Of a stretch of 64,000 nucleotides of DNA, positions 34,346 to 44,598 are shown in pieces. The position numbers and the translations under genes were made by a program. Every line of letters begins with the position of its first letter. The stretch's first letter is position 1. The stretch is from Marivita sp. Lineage in GTDB: Bacteria; Pseudomonadota; Alphaproteobacteria; Rhodobacterales; Rhodobacteraceae. Under the pieces are notes generated by a model, which worked only from the letters and a program-made list of their open reading frames with translations, was not told the origin of the DNA and did not search any database. The stretch lies in the NCBI RefSeq assembly GCF_022763305.1, contig NZ_JALEGT010000062.1:1-64000 (forward strand), in the 5' to 3' direction.

Positions 34346-34364
34346 GGGGAAGGCACCCTTCCCC
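34346..34364 (+). promoter_or_regulatory. Leader hairpin before the DUF4399 gene
   Basis: GGGGAAGG (34346-34353) and CCTTCCCC (34357-34364) form an 8-bp stem with a 3-nt loop, ending a few bases before the GGGAGG ribosome-binding site of the gene starting at 34381. It may influence mRNA stability or translation. Confidence 0.55.
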
Positions 34365-34380
34365 ATCAGGGAGGACATTC

Positions 34381-34824
34381 ATGTATCGCTTTATCTTCGC
34401 GGCCGCCTTGGCCATCTCGACAGCAAGTTTCGCCCACGCGGGCGACACGCCGTCAAACCCGGAATCGATGGCCTATGTCGTCAATCTGGAAAACGGCACA
34501 ACCGTTCAGTCGCCCGTCACCGTGATCTTCGGGTTGGCCGGCATGGGTGTCGCCCCTGCAGGTGTCGAAAAGGAAGGCACGGGCCATCACCATATTCTGC
34601 TCAACCGCGCCGCTTTTGGTGAAGGGGCCGACGATGCCGAGATGATCGCCAACGGCATCCCCGCAGATGAGAACCACATCCACTTCGGCGGCGGCCAGAC
34701 TCAGACCACGCTCGACCTGCCACCCGGAGAGCACACGATCCAGCTGGTGCTGGGCGACCATTTCCATGTCCCGCACACTCCGCCAGTGGTCAGCGAGGTC
34801 ATCACCTTCACCGTCACCGAATGA
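34381..34824 (+). CDS. DUF4399 protein, secreted
   Basis: A 147-residue exported protein with a signal peptide (hydrophobic 5-17, cleavage after AHA near 20) and one DUF4399 domain. The domain shows histidine-rich loops, GTGHHHILL near residue 63-70 and NHIHFGGGQT near 98-107, which may bind metal. The beta-rich fold ends in VITFTVTE. Function unknown; the family occurs widely in proteobacterial periplasms. Good ribosome-binding site (GGGAGG). A shared terminator separates it from the convergent PfpI gene. Confidence 0.8.
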   Translation: MYRFIFAAALAISTASFAHAGDTPSNPESMAYVVNLENGTTVQSPVTVIFGLAGMGVAPAGVEKEGTGHHHILLNRAAFGEGADDAEMIANGIPADENHIHFGGGQTQTTLDLPPGEHTIQLVLGDHFHVPHTPPVVSEVITFTVTE

Positions 34825-34825
34825 C

Positions 34826-34852
34826 AAAAAGCCGGGCACATCGCCCGGCTTT
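34826..34852. terminator. Bidirectional terminator between DUF4399 and PfpI genes
   Basis: GCCGGGC (34831-34837) and GCCCGGC (34843-34849) with a 5-nt loop, A5 on the left and TTT on the right. Confidence 0.85.
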
Positions 34853-34875
34853 CCATCCGATCTTCCAGACAGGCG

Positions 34876-35436
34876 TCACGCAGCCTTGCGCTGGTGTCGA
34901 CCTTCTTCGATCTCTTCCACGATCTTCGACACGAAGGCCTTGAGATCATCCGGCTGACGGCTGGTGATGATGCCTTGGTCGACCACCACCGCTTCATCCT
35001 TCCAATGCGCCCCGGCATTGATCACATCCGTTTTGATAGAATGGTACGAGGTCGCCTCGCGCCCCTTCAGGATACCGGCCTCGACCAGCACCCACGGCGC
35101 ATGACAGACAGCGGCAATCGTCTTGCCCTGATCGTGAAAGGCTTTCACCAGTTCCAGCACGTCTTCGTCGACGCGCAGCAGGTCCGGGTTGATCTGACCG
35201 CCGGGAATGACCAGCGCGTCGTAATCCTCGACCGACACGTCCACGATTCTGGCATCCGCCTCGGCCTCGCGCCCCCAGTCGCTGCCCTCCCAGCCTTTGA
35301 TCGCGTTACCGTCGGGCGTGGCGACATGCAGCTTGGCCCCCTTGGCGCGCAGTTGATCGCGTGGGAATTCCAGTTCGGATTGCTCGAACCCATGGGTCGA
35401 AATGAGCAGGATTTTTGCGTCACTGATTGCAGGCAT
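34876..35436 (-). CDS. PfpI/DJ-1 family type 1 glutamine amidotransferase-like protein
   Basis: A 186-residue DJ-1/PfpI fold protein. The nucleophile elbow AAVCHAPW near residue 110 holds the reactive Cys with an adjacent His, and the conserved acid lies in the SELEFPRDQL region. Members act as deglycases, holding chaperones or proteases, so the exact activity is open. The chosen ATG at 35436 has AGGAGG seven bases upstream; the extension to 35592 is rejected. It is followed by the shared terminator at 34826-34852. Confidence 0.88.
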   Translation of the reverse strand: MPAISDAKILLISTHGFEQSELEFPRDQLRAKGAKLHVATPDGNAIKGWEGSDWGREAEADARIVDVSVEDYDALVIPGGQINPDLLRVDEDVLELVKAFHDQGKTIAAVCHAPWVLVEAGILKGREATSYHSIKTDVINAGAHWKDEAVVVDQGIITSRQPDDLKAFVSKIVEEIEEGRHQRKAA

Positions 35437-35524
35437 TATGGGCCTCCTGATGTGTTGAATGTCCAAGCGGGGCCGGATGCCCCGCTGTCTGACATCCCAA
35501 CGCATCGCGCGCCCCAGCCGTTCC

Positions 35525-37573
<2,049 letters not shown>

Positions 37574-37578
37574 TCACC

Positions 37579-37603
37579 TGACACGGGGCAAGTTGACGTG
37601 TCA
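37579..37603. promoter_or_regulatory. Dyad upstream of fadH
   Basis: TGACACG (37579-37585) and CGTGTCA (37597-37603) with an 11-nt centre, 27 bp upstream of the fadH ATG on the minus strand: a possible operator. Confidence 0.4.
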
Positions 37604-37618
37604 CGCCCCAACGTCACG

Positions 37619-38800
37619 TCACAGTCGGTCGTATTCCGCCGCGTGACGCCCCGCCCAAAGCCCAGTCGCGAAACAGGCGGTCAGCAGATACCCCCCCGTC
37701 GGCGCATCCCAGTCGAGCATCTCGCCCGCGCAGAACGTCCCGGGTCGGTCCTTGAGCATAAGCGTGTCGTCCAGCGCGTCGAAGGACACGCCTCCAGCCG
37801 TCGAGATCGCCTCGTCCATCGGGCGCAAGCCCGCGTGACGAATGGGAACGGCCTTGATCATCTTTGCCAAGGCAGTTGGATGATCCGGCAAGGGATGCAC
37901 AAACTCCCGCAGGATGGCCTGCGCCGCCGGGGACAGTTTCAGAACCCGGCGCAGATGGTTTGACAGGCTGGCCTTGCCTTTGGGTTTTGCCAGACGGTCA
38001 GCCACCGCCTCAAGCGTCAGGTCGGGCAACAGGTCCAAGGTCAGCTCGGCCCCTTCGCGCAGGGACGGGGCCAAGGGATAGACGCCGCCGCCTTCCAGCC
38101 CGCGTTTCGAGATCACCACCTCGCCGCGGGACATCTGATCGCCCGCGTGCAGGGCGATGCCCTTCAACGGCGCACCGAAATGGCGGGTCATGTGATCAGA
38201 CCAGTCCACCATCAGCCCGACATTCGACGGTTGGAACGGCACGACCTTGATCCCGTTCGCCGCGAAACCTTCTGCCCAGTGTCCGTCAGAACCCAGCCGC
38301 GCCCAGCTTGCGCCGCCCAGCGCAAAGACCGTCACGCGAGGCGCCAGAACACGCGCGCCCTCGGGTGTCTCAAAGTGGTGCATGTTCCGTTCCAAATCGA
38401 CCCAACGCCAGCGGGTGTGCCGCTCAAGCCCCAACCCGTCCAATCGTGCCAGCCACGCGCGCAACAGGGGTGACGCTTTCATTGCATCGGGAAACAACCG
38501 ACCGGTCGATCCGGTGAAGGTGGTCTGGCCCAAGCCTTCGGTCCAGGCTTTCACCTCGTCGGGTCCAAACGCTTTGAGACAGGCCCGCATTGTCGGATGC
38601 AGACCTGCGCCGTAGGAGGCGAGGAACGGTCCGAAGGCCTGCATCTTGGTCAGGTTCAACCCCGACTTTCCCGCCATCAGGAACTTGCGGCCAATCGACG
38701 GTTTCGCCTCGACCAGCGTCACGGCCCGCCCTGCCACCAACAGCGCCTCGGCCGCCATCAGGCCCGCAGGCCCGCCTCCGATGACGAGCGCGTCGGTCAC
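37619..38800 (-). CDS. TIGR03862-type flavoprotein (HI0933/BaiN-like)
   Basis: A 393-residue NAD(P)/FAD-dependent oxidoreductase-like protein. It starts with the Rossmann motif GGGPAGLMAAEALL (8-21), has the KFLMAGKSGLNLTKM segment typical of HI0933 relatives, and the C-terminal AGEMLDWDAPTGGYLL FAD loop. Biochemical role not assigned. It begins with GTG overlapping the stop of the MscS gene (GTGA), so the two are translationally coupled. Confidence 0.85.
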   Translation of the reverse strand: MTDALVIGGGPAGLMAAEALLVAGRAVTLVEAKPSIGRKFLMAGKSGLNLTKMQAFGPFLASYGAGLHPTMRACLKAFGPDEVKAWTEGLGQTTFTGSTGRLFPDAMKASPLLRAWLARLDGLGLERHTRWRWVDLERNMHHFETPEGARVLAPRVTVFALGGASWARLGSDGHWAEGFAANGIKVVPFQPSNVGLMVDWSDHMTRHFGAPLKGIALHAGDQMSRGEVVISKRGLEGGGVYPLAPSLREGAELTLDLLPDLTLEAVADRLAKPKGKASLSNHLRRVLKLSPAAQAILREFVHPLPDHPTALAKMIKAVPIRHAGLRPMDEAISTAGGVSFDALDDTLMLKDRPGTFCAGEMLDWDAPTGGYLLTACFATGLWAGRHAAEYDRL

Positions 38801-40125
38801 TCTGCCGATGGCGCATTGCGCAGTTCGACAACGCGGTGGGGATAGGGGATTTCGATATTGTGCTCCTTGAGCGCTTTCCAGATCAGAAACAGCACATCCG
38901 AGGCGTACTTGTTCTTGCCGTCGTCAATACCGTTCACCCAGAACTCTACCCCGAAGTCGATGCCGCTGTCACCGAAGCCGCGCAGCTCTACATCGGGCGG
39001 TTCGGGCGATTGCAGCACGCCGGGATGCTTGGACACGGCGTCTACGATGATGTCCGGCACAAGATTGATGTCGGTGTCATAGCTGACCGAAAACGCCACT
39101 TCGAGCCGGTTGGCGCTGCCCTGATCCGAGTAGTTGATGATCCGCGTTGTGATGAAATCCTCATTCGGCACCACGATCCAGCGTCCATCGAAGGTTTCAA
39201 GGATCATCGCGCGCGCAGTTGTCTTGACGATGGTGCCCGCCTGTCCGTTGTCGAGTTCGACATAGTCGCCGACGGTCGCCTGCCCTTCAAGAAGCAGGAT
39301 CACACCCGAGATGTAGTTCGATGCGATTTTCTGCAAACCAAAACCCAAACCCACACCAATCGCACCGCCCAACACCGCCAGTGAGGTGAGCGGGATGCCC
39401 ATGATGTTCATCAGCAGAATAAAGGCGAGGCCGAAGATCATGAGCTCCGCCGCCTTCGCCGCAAGCTGGCGCGTGGCGGGGCGCATCTCTTCCTGCTTGT
39501 TGATGTAGGCGGCGGATTGATCGTTCGACCAGCGCCCCAGCCAGAACAGAAGCGACCCGGCGATCACCCCGCGCAACAGCGACATCACCGAGAACGAGAT
39601 GTTTCCAAGCGAAACAATCGTGTTGTCCAACCGCTCGGTCAGGAGGTCGAGCAGCCCCACGGCATAAAGCGCCACGACGGGCAGCAATACATAGCGGCCC
39701 AGCAGTTTCAGGAACGGATCGCTGATTATGTCGCGCACCAGCACGCGCGCGGCGAGGAAGAGGAACACCCCCTTGCCGAAGGCGATTACCGTGCCGGTTC
39801 CGAACACGCTCCGCGTGACCTGCTCACCGATTGCGGCGAAGACATAGGCGAGAACCGGCAACACCAGAGGAACCGCCAGCAGCAGACCGCGACGCATGCG
39901 CGACAGAAGCGACTGGCTGTCCGCCGGAGGCGTGAAGAGGCGGGTCAGAAACGGTCGAAGGCGCCGTGCAACGATCACGGCCGCAAGATAGGCCAGGATC
40001 AGCAGCGCGAACTGAGACCAGGCGGCTGGAGACAGCAACCAGACCAGGGCGATTTCATAGCCCTGAAGCGCAAGAGCCGCCGCGTTCTGGACGATGGGCG
40101 GTTGCGCCGAGAGGTCCCAATCCAT
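38797..40125 (-). CDS. MscS-family mechanosensitive channel
   Basis: A 442-residue inner-membrane channel. Several helices (about 22-42, 75-100, 110-130, 145-170, 185-205) lead to the pore helix GGAIGVGLGFGLQKIASNYISGVILL near 255-280. This is followed by the MscS beta domain (QATVGDYVELDNGQAGTIV...VPNEDF) and a C-terminal alpha/beta domain. It would open on membrane tension during hypo-osmotic shock. The ATG at 40125 has AAGGG seven bases upstream. It is upstream of and overlaps the TIGR03862 gene, and is divergent from the HNH gene. Confidence 0.9.
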   Translation of the reverse strand: MDWDLSAQPPIVQNAAALALQGYEIALVWLLSPAAWSQFALLILAYLAAVIVARRLRPFLTRLFTPPADSQSLLSRMRRGLLLAVPLVLPVLAYVFAAIGEQVTRSVFGTGTVIAFGKGVFLFLAARVLVRDIISDPFLKLLGRYVLLPVVALYAVGLLDLLTERLDNTIVSLGNISFSVMSLLRGVIAGSLLFWLGRWSNDQSAAYINKQEEMRPATRQLAAKAAELMIFGLAFILLMNIMGIPLTSLAVLGGAIGVGLGFGLQKIASNYISGVILLLEGQATVGDYVELDNGQAGTIVKTTARAMILETFDGRWIVVPNEDFITTRIINYSDQGSANRLEVAFSVSYDTDINLVPDIIVDAVSKHPGVLQSPEPPDVELRGFGDSGIDFGVEFWVNGIDDGKNKYASDVLFLIWKALKEHNIEIPYPHRVVELRNAPSAE

Positions 40126-40216
40126 GCCGATTCCCTTGAAATTTCGTCCCCTTGTTTCAATTAGATGCCTTGAGCCACGCTCCAGCACAAGCCTCGCGCA
40201 TCGGAGACATGCTGCT

Positions 40217-40537
40217 TTGGTCGAGACCGATCCGATCTGCCCCTTATGCCTGCGCCCAATCCCGCCGGGGGTGCGGCAAAGCCTGCATCACCTGATCCCG
40301 AAACTGAAAGGCGGCAAGGGCGGCCCGACAATCCTTGTGCACCATATCTGTCACCAGGAAATCCATGCGACCCTGAGCGAAGCCGAGTTGGCGCGCGCGT
40401 TCAACACACCCGAAGCGCTGAGGGCGCATCCGCATCTTGCTGCGTTCTTCGACTGGGTGTCGAAACGGCCGCCAGATTTCCACGCACGGGGGCGCAGCAG
40501 TCTGCGCAAGCAGCGGTCGCGCCGAAGAAAGAGATAG
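40217..40537 (+). CDS. HNH endonuclease-like protein
   Basis: A 106-residue protein with an HNH-type zinc/metal motif: CPLC near the N-terminus, LHHLIPKLKGGKGG and then HHICHQEIH. The C-terminus is rich in Arg/Lys. No ATG lies near the conserved N-terminus; the TTG at 40217, preceded by GGAG at 11 bases, gives the length I expect. An ATG at 40124 would add a poorly conserved extension. Proteins of this size are frequent in roseobacters as single genes of unknown role, so restriction activity should not be assumed. Confidence 0.7.
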   Translation: MVETDPICPLCLRPIPPGVRQSLHHLIPKLKGGKGGPTILVHHICHQEIHATLSEAELARAFNTPEALRAHPHLAAFFDWVSKRPPDFHARGRSSLRKQRSRRRKR

Positions 40538-40631
40538 GTCCGATCTGGTCCTGATGTTTCGCACGCGAAACAATGGAGCCGGAACGGTCCTTTTAACCTT
40601 CGAGTAATCCGTCAGAGGGAGCTGCATGTTT

Positions 40632-40695
40632 TGTGCAAATTCGCGCAAATATTGCGCTAATGACTTTTATTGCGCATTTTTGCAAAAACTCTATC
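40632..40695 (+). promoter_or_regulatory. Cluster of TTGYGCAA-like boxes upstream of the pirin gene
   Basis: TTGTGCAAA (from 40631), a near-perfect dyad GCGCAA-ATA-TTGCGC (40643-40657) and a further TTGCGC (40670-40675) lie within 50 bp, about 70 bp before the pirin start. TTGCGC with TATCTT 16 bp later could be the promoter itself, the other copies being operator sites. Confidence 0.45.
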
Positions 40696-40726
40696 TTCAG
40701 CTTCATCACACAAAAGGAGCACCGCC

Positions 40727-41665
40727 ATGAGCTGGAATCCCGCCCTTGATCCGCATTGCCCGACCGGGGATGACGTGGACGCCATCGAAACCGTTATCAT
40801 CCCGCGCGCCCGCGATCTGGGTGGCTTCGAAGTCCGTCGTGCCCTGCCCGCGCCGCGTCGGCAGATGGTGGGACCGTTCATTTTCTTCGACCAGATGGGA
40901 CCGGCCGAGTTCCTGCCGACCAAGGGTCTGGACGTACGGCCGCATCCGCATATCGGGCTGGCGACGATTTCGTACCTCTTTCGGGGTCGGATGCACCACC
41001 GGGACAGTCTGGGCACCGATGCGTGGATCGAACCGGGTGCGGTGAACTGGATGGTGGCGGGGCATGGGATCACCCATTCCGAACGCACCGACGACGACAC
41101 GCAGACCGATCCGATGCCGTTTTTCGGGATTCAGACCTGGGTCGCCTTGCCCAAGGATCACGAGGACCGCGCGCCCGAGTTCGAACATGCGCCGGTGGAG
41201 GCGCTGCCGTTCCTTGAGGGCGAGGGCAAATCCGTGCGGCTGATCCTTGGCGATGCGTGGGGCGAACGCGCGCCAGTCAAGACCGCGTCCGAGATGTTCT
41301 ATGCCGATGCTGTGCTAGAAGCAGGTGCTGCGATCCCACTGCCCGACAATCACGAGGATCGGGGCGTGTACGTGGTGGAAGGGTCGGTGACGGTAGCAGG
41401 AGAGACCTATGAGGCGGGGCGGATGATGGTGTTCCGTCCGGGGGATCGGTTGTCCCTGCAGGCCGGGCCGATGGGCGCGCGGGTGATGCTTTTGGGCGGG
41501 GAAACGCTGGAAGGGTCGCGGTATATCTGGTGGAACTTCGTTGCATCGTCGAAAGAGCGGATCGAAGAGGCCAAGGAAGCTTGGCGCGCCGGGGATTGGG
41601 CCTCGGGTCGGTTCCAGTTGCCGCCGGGGGACGATGCGGAGTTCATCCCGCTGCCGGATCGGTGA
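40727..41665 (+). CDS. Pirin family protein
   Basis: A 312-residue bicupin protein. The N-terminal cupin has the metal ligands in RPHPHIGLATISYLF (His64, His66 region) and the later HGITHSER motif; the C-terminal cupin holds the usual pirin LLGGE segment. Family members show quercetin 2,3-dioxygenase activity or act as redox-sensitive cofactors, so function is open. The ATG at 40727 has AAAGGAG six bases upstream. Its stop is two bases from that of the convergent SH3 gene. Confidence 0.92.
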   Translation: MSWNPALDPHCPTGDDVDAIETVIIPRARDLGGFEVRRALPAPRRQMVGPFIFFDQMGPAEFLPTKGLDVRPHPHIGLATISYLFRGRMHHRDSLGTDAWIEPGAVNWMVAGHGITHSERTDDDTQTDPMPFFGIQTWVALPKDHEDRAPEFEHAPVEALPFLEGEGKSVRLILGDAWGERAPVKTASEMFYADAVLEAGAAIPLPDNHEDRGVYVVEGSVTVAGETYEAGRMMVFRPGDRLSLQAGPMGARVMLLGGETLEGSRYIWWNFVASSKERIEEAKEAWRAGDWASGRFQLPPGDDAEFIPLPDR

Positions 41666-41667
41666 CC

Positions 41668-42276
41668 CTATTGGATGTCGGCGGGACAGGTGCTGAAAAC
41701 ACCGGGAAGATCGGCGTTCAAGCTGCACATGATGCCGCCCCAGTGAAAGCCGCGCTGGCCACCCGTGTCTTCGATTTCGAACCATTCGTAGCCGTCGAAG
41801 ATCACACCGGTTGCGGTCAGGATCGACAGGGGCGCGCCATAGCCCAAACTGCCGGATCGGGCAAAGTCGATGCCCGGTCCGCTGCGGACATTGCCGCCGA
41901 GTGACGCCGCCTTGGGGTATGTCGCGGTGTCTGGCGCTTCAAACCCCGCTGGAAGAACGCAGAGTTTCGGGTCCTGATCATCAACAAAGAGCATGACTTC
42001 GCTGCCTTTGCCGCGCACAAGAAAATGCCCGAGAGGCAGGACGATGTCGTAGCCAAAGCCCGACCCCACCGGAACCGGTGCCATTTCGAGCGCTTCGCTG
42101 TCCAGCATCAGCGTCGCTGTGCCATCGGGGCGCGGAGGAATGACCACCTGTATGGCGGGAGAGGTGGCGCTGCCTTCGTCGCAGACGAACACCGTGCCGG
42201 GCGGGACATCGCCCTCTGCAAAAACGGGGCTGCCCAGAAGGGCCACGCCAAGAGCCAGTATACGTGTCGCTGTCAT
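41668..42276 (-). CDS. Secreted protein with C-terminal SH3-like domain
   Basis: A 202-residue exported protein with a signal peptide (LALGVALLGSPVFA, cleavage near 20). I do not recognise the N-terminal half, which has a CDEG...CVLP cysteine pair. From about residue 125 to the end there is a bacterial SH3 domain: GGNVRSGPGIDFARSGSL, then WFEIED and the closing WGGIMC. Such domains bind cell-wall or protein ligands in the periplasm. It is the third of three envelope genes (OmpA, coiled-coil, SH3) in one direction, 30 bp after the coiled-coil gene. Confidence 0.75.
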   Translation of the reverse strand: MTATRILALGVALLGSPVFAEGDVPPGTVFVCDEGSATSPAIQVVIPPRPDGTATLMLDSEALEMAPVPVGSGFGYDIVLPLGHFLVRGKGSEVMLFVDDQDPKLCVLPAGFEAPDTATYPKAASLGGNVRSGPGIDFARSGSLGYGAPLSILTATGVIFDGYEWFEIEDTGGQRGFHWGGIMCSLNADLPGVFSTCPADIQ

Positions 42277-42306
42277 GGCAAAGCCCCTTTACATGATATC
42301 GGATCG

Positions 42307-42636
42307 TCAGCGGGTAGCGGTCACACGTTCGAGATAGACGCGAAGTTCTTCGGCCTCATGACGGGCATCGCGCAGGCCTTCCATTGCGGCGGCAAGTTCA
42401 GCTTCGGTCTGGGCCAGCTGGTTGGTCAGTTCGGCTTCGCGCTGCTGAAGGTAGGTGATCGCCTGATCGCGGGTTTCTTCGGCCTCATGCAGTTCCTGGC
42501 TCATGCGCTCCAGCTGATCCATGTCCGCCTGGCTGACACGGGTGAACCGGTGCACGAGCCAATTGGCAAACCATCCAAGACAGAATGCAACAAAAAGGAT
42601 GATCGCTGTCGTGATGACAAACTCAGTTCTGTCCAT
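42307..42636 (-). CDS. Membrane-anchored coiled-coil protein
   Basis: A 109-residue protein with one N-terminal membrane helix (about 7-28) and a long heptad-like Glu/Gln/Ala/Leu segment (38-105) predicted to be a coiled coil. No enzyme motif. It starts within the last 14 bases of the OmpA-domain gene, so translation is coupled, and may tether or space an envelope complex with it. The ATG at 42636 is chosen; the longer frame would lie in the OmpA gene. Confidence 0.75.
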   Translation of the reverse strand: MDRTEFVITTAIILFVAFCLGWFANWLVHRFTRVSQADMDQLERMSQELHEAEETRDQAITYLQQREAELTNQLAQTEAELAAAMEGLRDARHEAEELRVYLERVTATR

Positions 42637-44539
42637 CGCTGGTGCCCTCTGCGCCGTCGCTTGCAGATGTTTCGTCTGTTGGCGCGGAATCTTCAATACT
42701 TTCCAGCGTGGTTTCTGACTCTTCGACCGGTTCGGGGCGGCGCAACTTGAATTCGATGCGGCGGTTGGCCTCGCGGCCATCCTCGGTGTCGTTGCTGGCG
42801 ATGGGTTGTTCTTCGCCATAGCCGCGGACTTCGTAGCTGGCGGTCAGGACGCGGCGCTGGCGCAGCGCGTCGACAACGGCCTGGGCGCGGTCCTGGCTCA
42901 GCTGCTGGTTCATTTCTTCCCGACCCTGACTGTCGGTGTGGCCCGCAATCACCAGAGGAATGTCGCCACAGAGTTTCAGCAGCTCTGCGATCTCGTCCAT
43001 GATGTCCTGCGTCGCAAGATCGAGTGTGGCCGAGCCCGGCTCAAAGGTGATCTTGCGGTCGCCGATGATCTCGACGATCTGGGCCTCACATTCCTCGGGC
43101 GTCGGAATGCCCAGCAGGGGATCGAGTTTCTCCTGATAGGTGATGTCGATCTCGAAATGCTCGCTTTCGCCCAGCTTGTCCGCAAGCAGACCCGCGATTT
43201 CGGAACTGGCGTTCTGGTTGCCGGTGTTGCCCGTAATGGTCAGCGCGTCGGGTGTTACGGTGACGGCACCGTTGGACAGCCGCGACAGTGCTTCGAGACC
43301 AGCCAGAACGCGGCTGGACCATGTGGCAGGCAGGGCTTCATCGACCCGCGCGGTTGTCCGCACGGTGGCAGAGCCAAAGGCGGCGCGGGCAAAGCTGTCG
43401 GCGGTGGTGCGGGCGATTTCGCTGTTGATGCGACCGCGCAACTGCACCTCGCCTTCCGGGCTGCGGGTTGCGACGAATTCGGGGATGCCTTCCGGCGCGG
43501 CTTCGGGCGGTATGGGCAGTGTTGCATTGACCACGAACACGTCCGGCAGGTCGGTTTCAAGAGCGCCTACAACCCGGTCGAACAGGGATTGATCGGTGCC
43601 TTCGAGCGCAAAGAGTGTCACATCGGCATCGGCAAAGGTGATGCTGCCACCACCCAGCGCGTCGATGGCACGGATGCCCATGGCTGTGGCAGTTCCCCAG
43701 TCATTGGTCGGCGTGCCAAGACCCAGACGGCAATCGAGCTTTCCGGTCAGACCAACCTCGGCCGCGGCCTTGAGGATTTCGGCGCGATCGTCTTCGGTCG
43801 GGGCGGCGCAGGCATCAAAGCGGACGCCCTCGGCGTCCTTGATGAAGCGCAGCGTGAAAGGCGAGATCACGGGACGGGGTGCAGTGATGTCGAGTGCAAG
43901 GCGCAGATTGTCTTCGGCGCGGCGCGCAAGATCTGCCTCGACCCGGCGGCGGGCGTCTTCGTTTTCGACGGCACCCTTGATCGCGACGCGCCCCGCCTCG
44001 ATCGAGATCTTTGATCGGTCCAGAACCCGCAGCACGGACACGGCATAGGTCAGCGCGTCTTCAAGCCCGTCCGGGACAGGGTATTCCGCGACTTCCAGCA
44101 GATCGGCCACGGGTACATCCGGCACCGCGCGGGTGATGTCCGCGACCAGTTGCTCGCGGTCCAACGCAGCCGGCAAGAGACCGATCATGGACACACCGCT
44201 GTCGTTGCGCAAGAGTTCGACCGAGAAGCGGGGCGGCGTGATGCCATCGCTGTCGACAATATCGATCTGGTCGATGACACGGGCGGAATCGACCACGCGA
44301 CCGGCGGCGCTGAGCGCCTGGAACCGGGCGGCTTCGGTTGGGGCGGTGCCGATCAGGAAGACCAGCAATCCGTTTGTGTCCACATCGGCCCAGGTCAGCG
44401 CGTCGCGGTCAAGCTCTGTGCGCACAGCCCGTTCCGAGCTTTCCTCGACTGCTCCAGCCGCCACCCATGCGGCCCCGATGCTGAGGACCGCTGCCGTGGC
44501 GAAGGCACAGAAGAGGATGAAAACAGAAGACAGGCGCAT
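42623..44539 (-). CDS. OmpA-domain envelope protein with BON-like repeats
   Basis: A 638-residue secreted protein. An N-terminal signal or anchor (hydrophobic 7-29) is followed by several repeated alpha-beta modules resembling BON domains (about 50-480) and a C-terminal OmpA peptidoglycan-binding domain (about 490-605) with IAGHTDSQGREEMNQQLSQ and VRGYGEEQPIASNDTEDGREANRR. The last 35 residues are acidic and disordered. It probably bridges membrane and cell wall. First gene of a three-gene envelope operon. Such long BON/OmpA proteins occur in Rhodobacterales; their function is not established. Confidence 0.85.
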   Translation of the reverse strand: MRLSSVFILFCAFATAAVLSIGAAWVAAGAVEESSERAVRTELDRDALTWADVDTNGLLVFLIGTAPTEAARFQALSAAGRVVDSARVIDQIDIVDSDGITPPRFSVELLRNDSGVSMIGLLPAALDREQLVADITRAVPDVPVADLLEVAEYPVPDGLEDALTYAVSVLRVLDRSKISIEAGRVAIKGAVENEDARRRVEADLARRAEDNLRLALDITAPRPVISPFTLRFIKDAEGVRFDACAAPTEDDRAEILKAAAEVGLTGKLDCRLGLGTPTNDWGTATAMGIRAIDALGGGSITFADADVTLFALEGTDQSLFDRVVGALETDLPDVFVVNATLPIPPEAAPEGIPEFVATRSPEGEVQLRGRINSEIARTTADSFARAAFGSATVRTTARVDEALPATWSSRVLAGLEALSRLSNGAVTVTPDALTITGNTGNQNASSEIAGLLADKLGESEHFEIDITYQEKLDPLLGIPTPEECEAQIVEIIGDRKITFEPGSATLDLATQDIMDEIAELLKLCGDIPLVIAGHTDSQGREEMNQQLSQDRAQAVVDALRQRRVLTASYEVRGYGEEQPIASNDTEDGREANRRIEFKLRRPEPVEESETTLESIEDSAPTDETSASDGAEGTSDGQN

Positions 44540-44598
44540 GCACAGTCCGCGTCAGTTGAACTCGGCAAAGCGATACGCTGCACCGCTCCGGATGGCAA

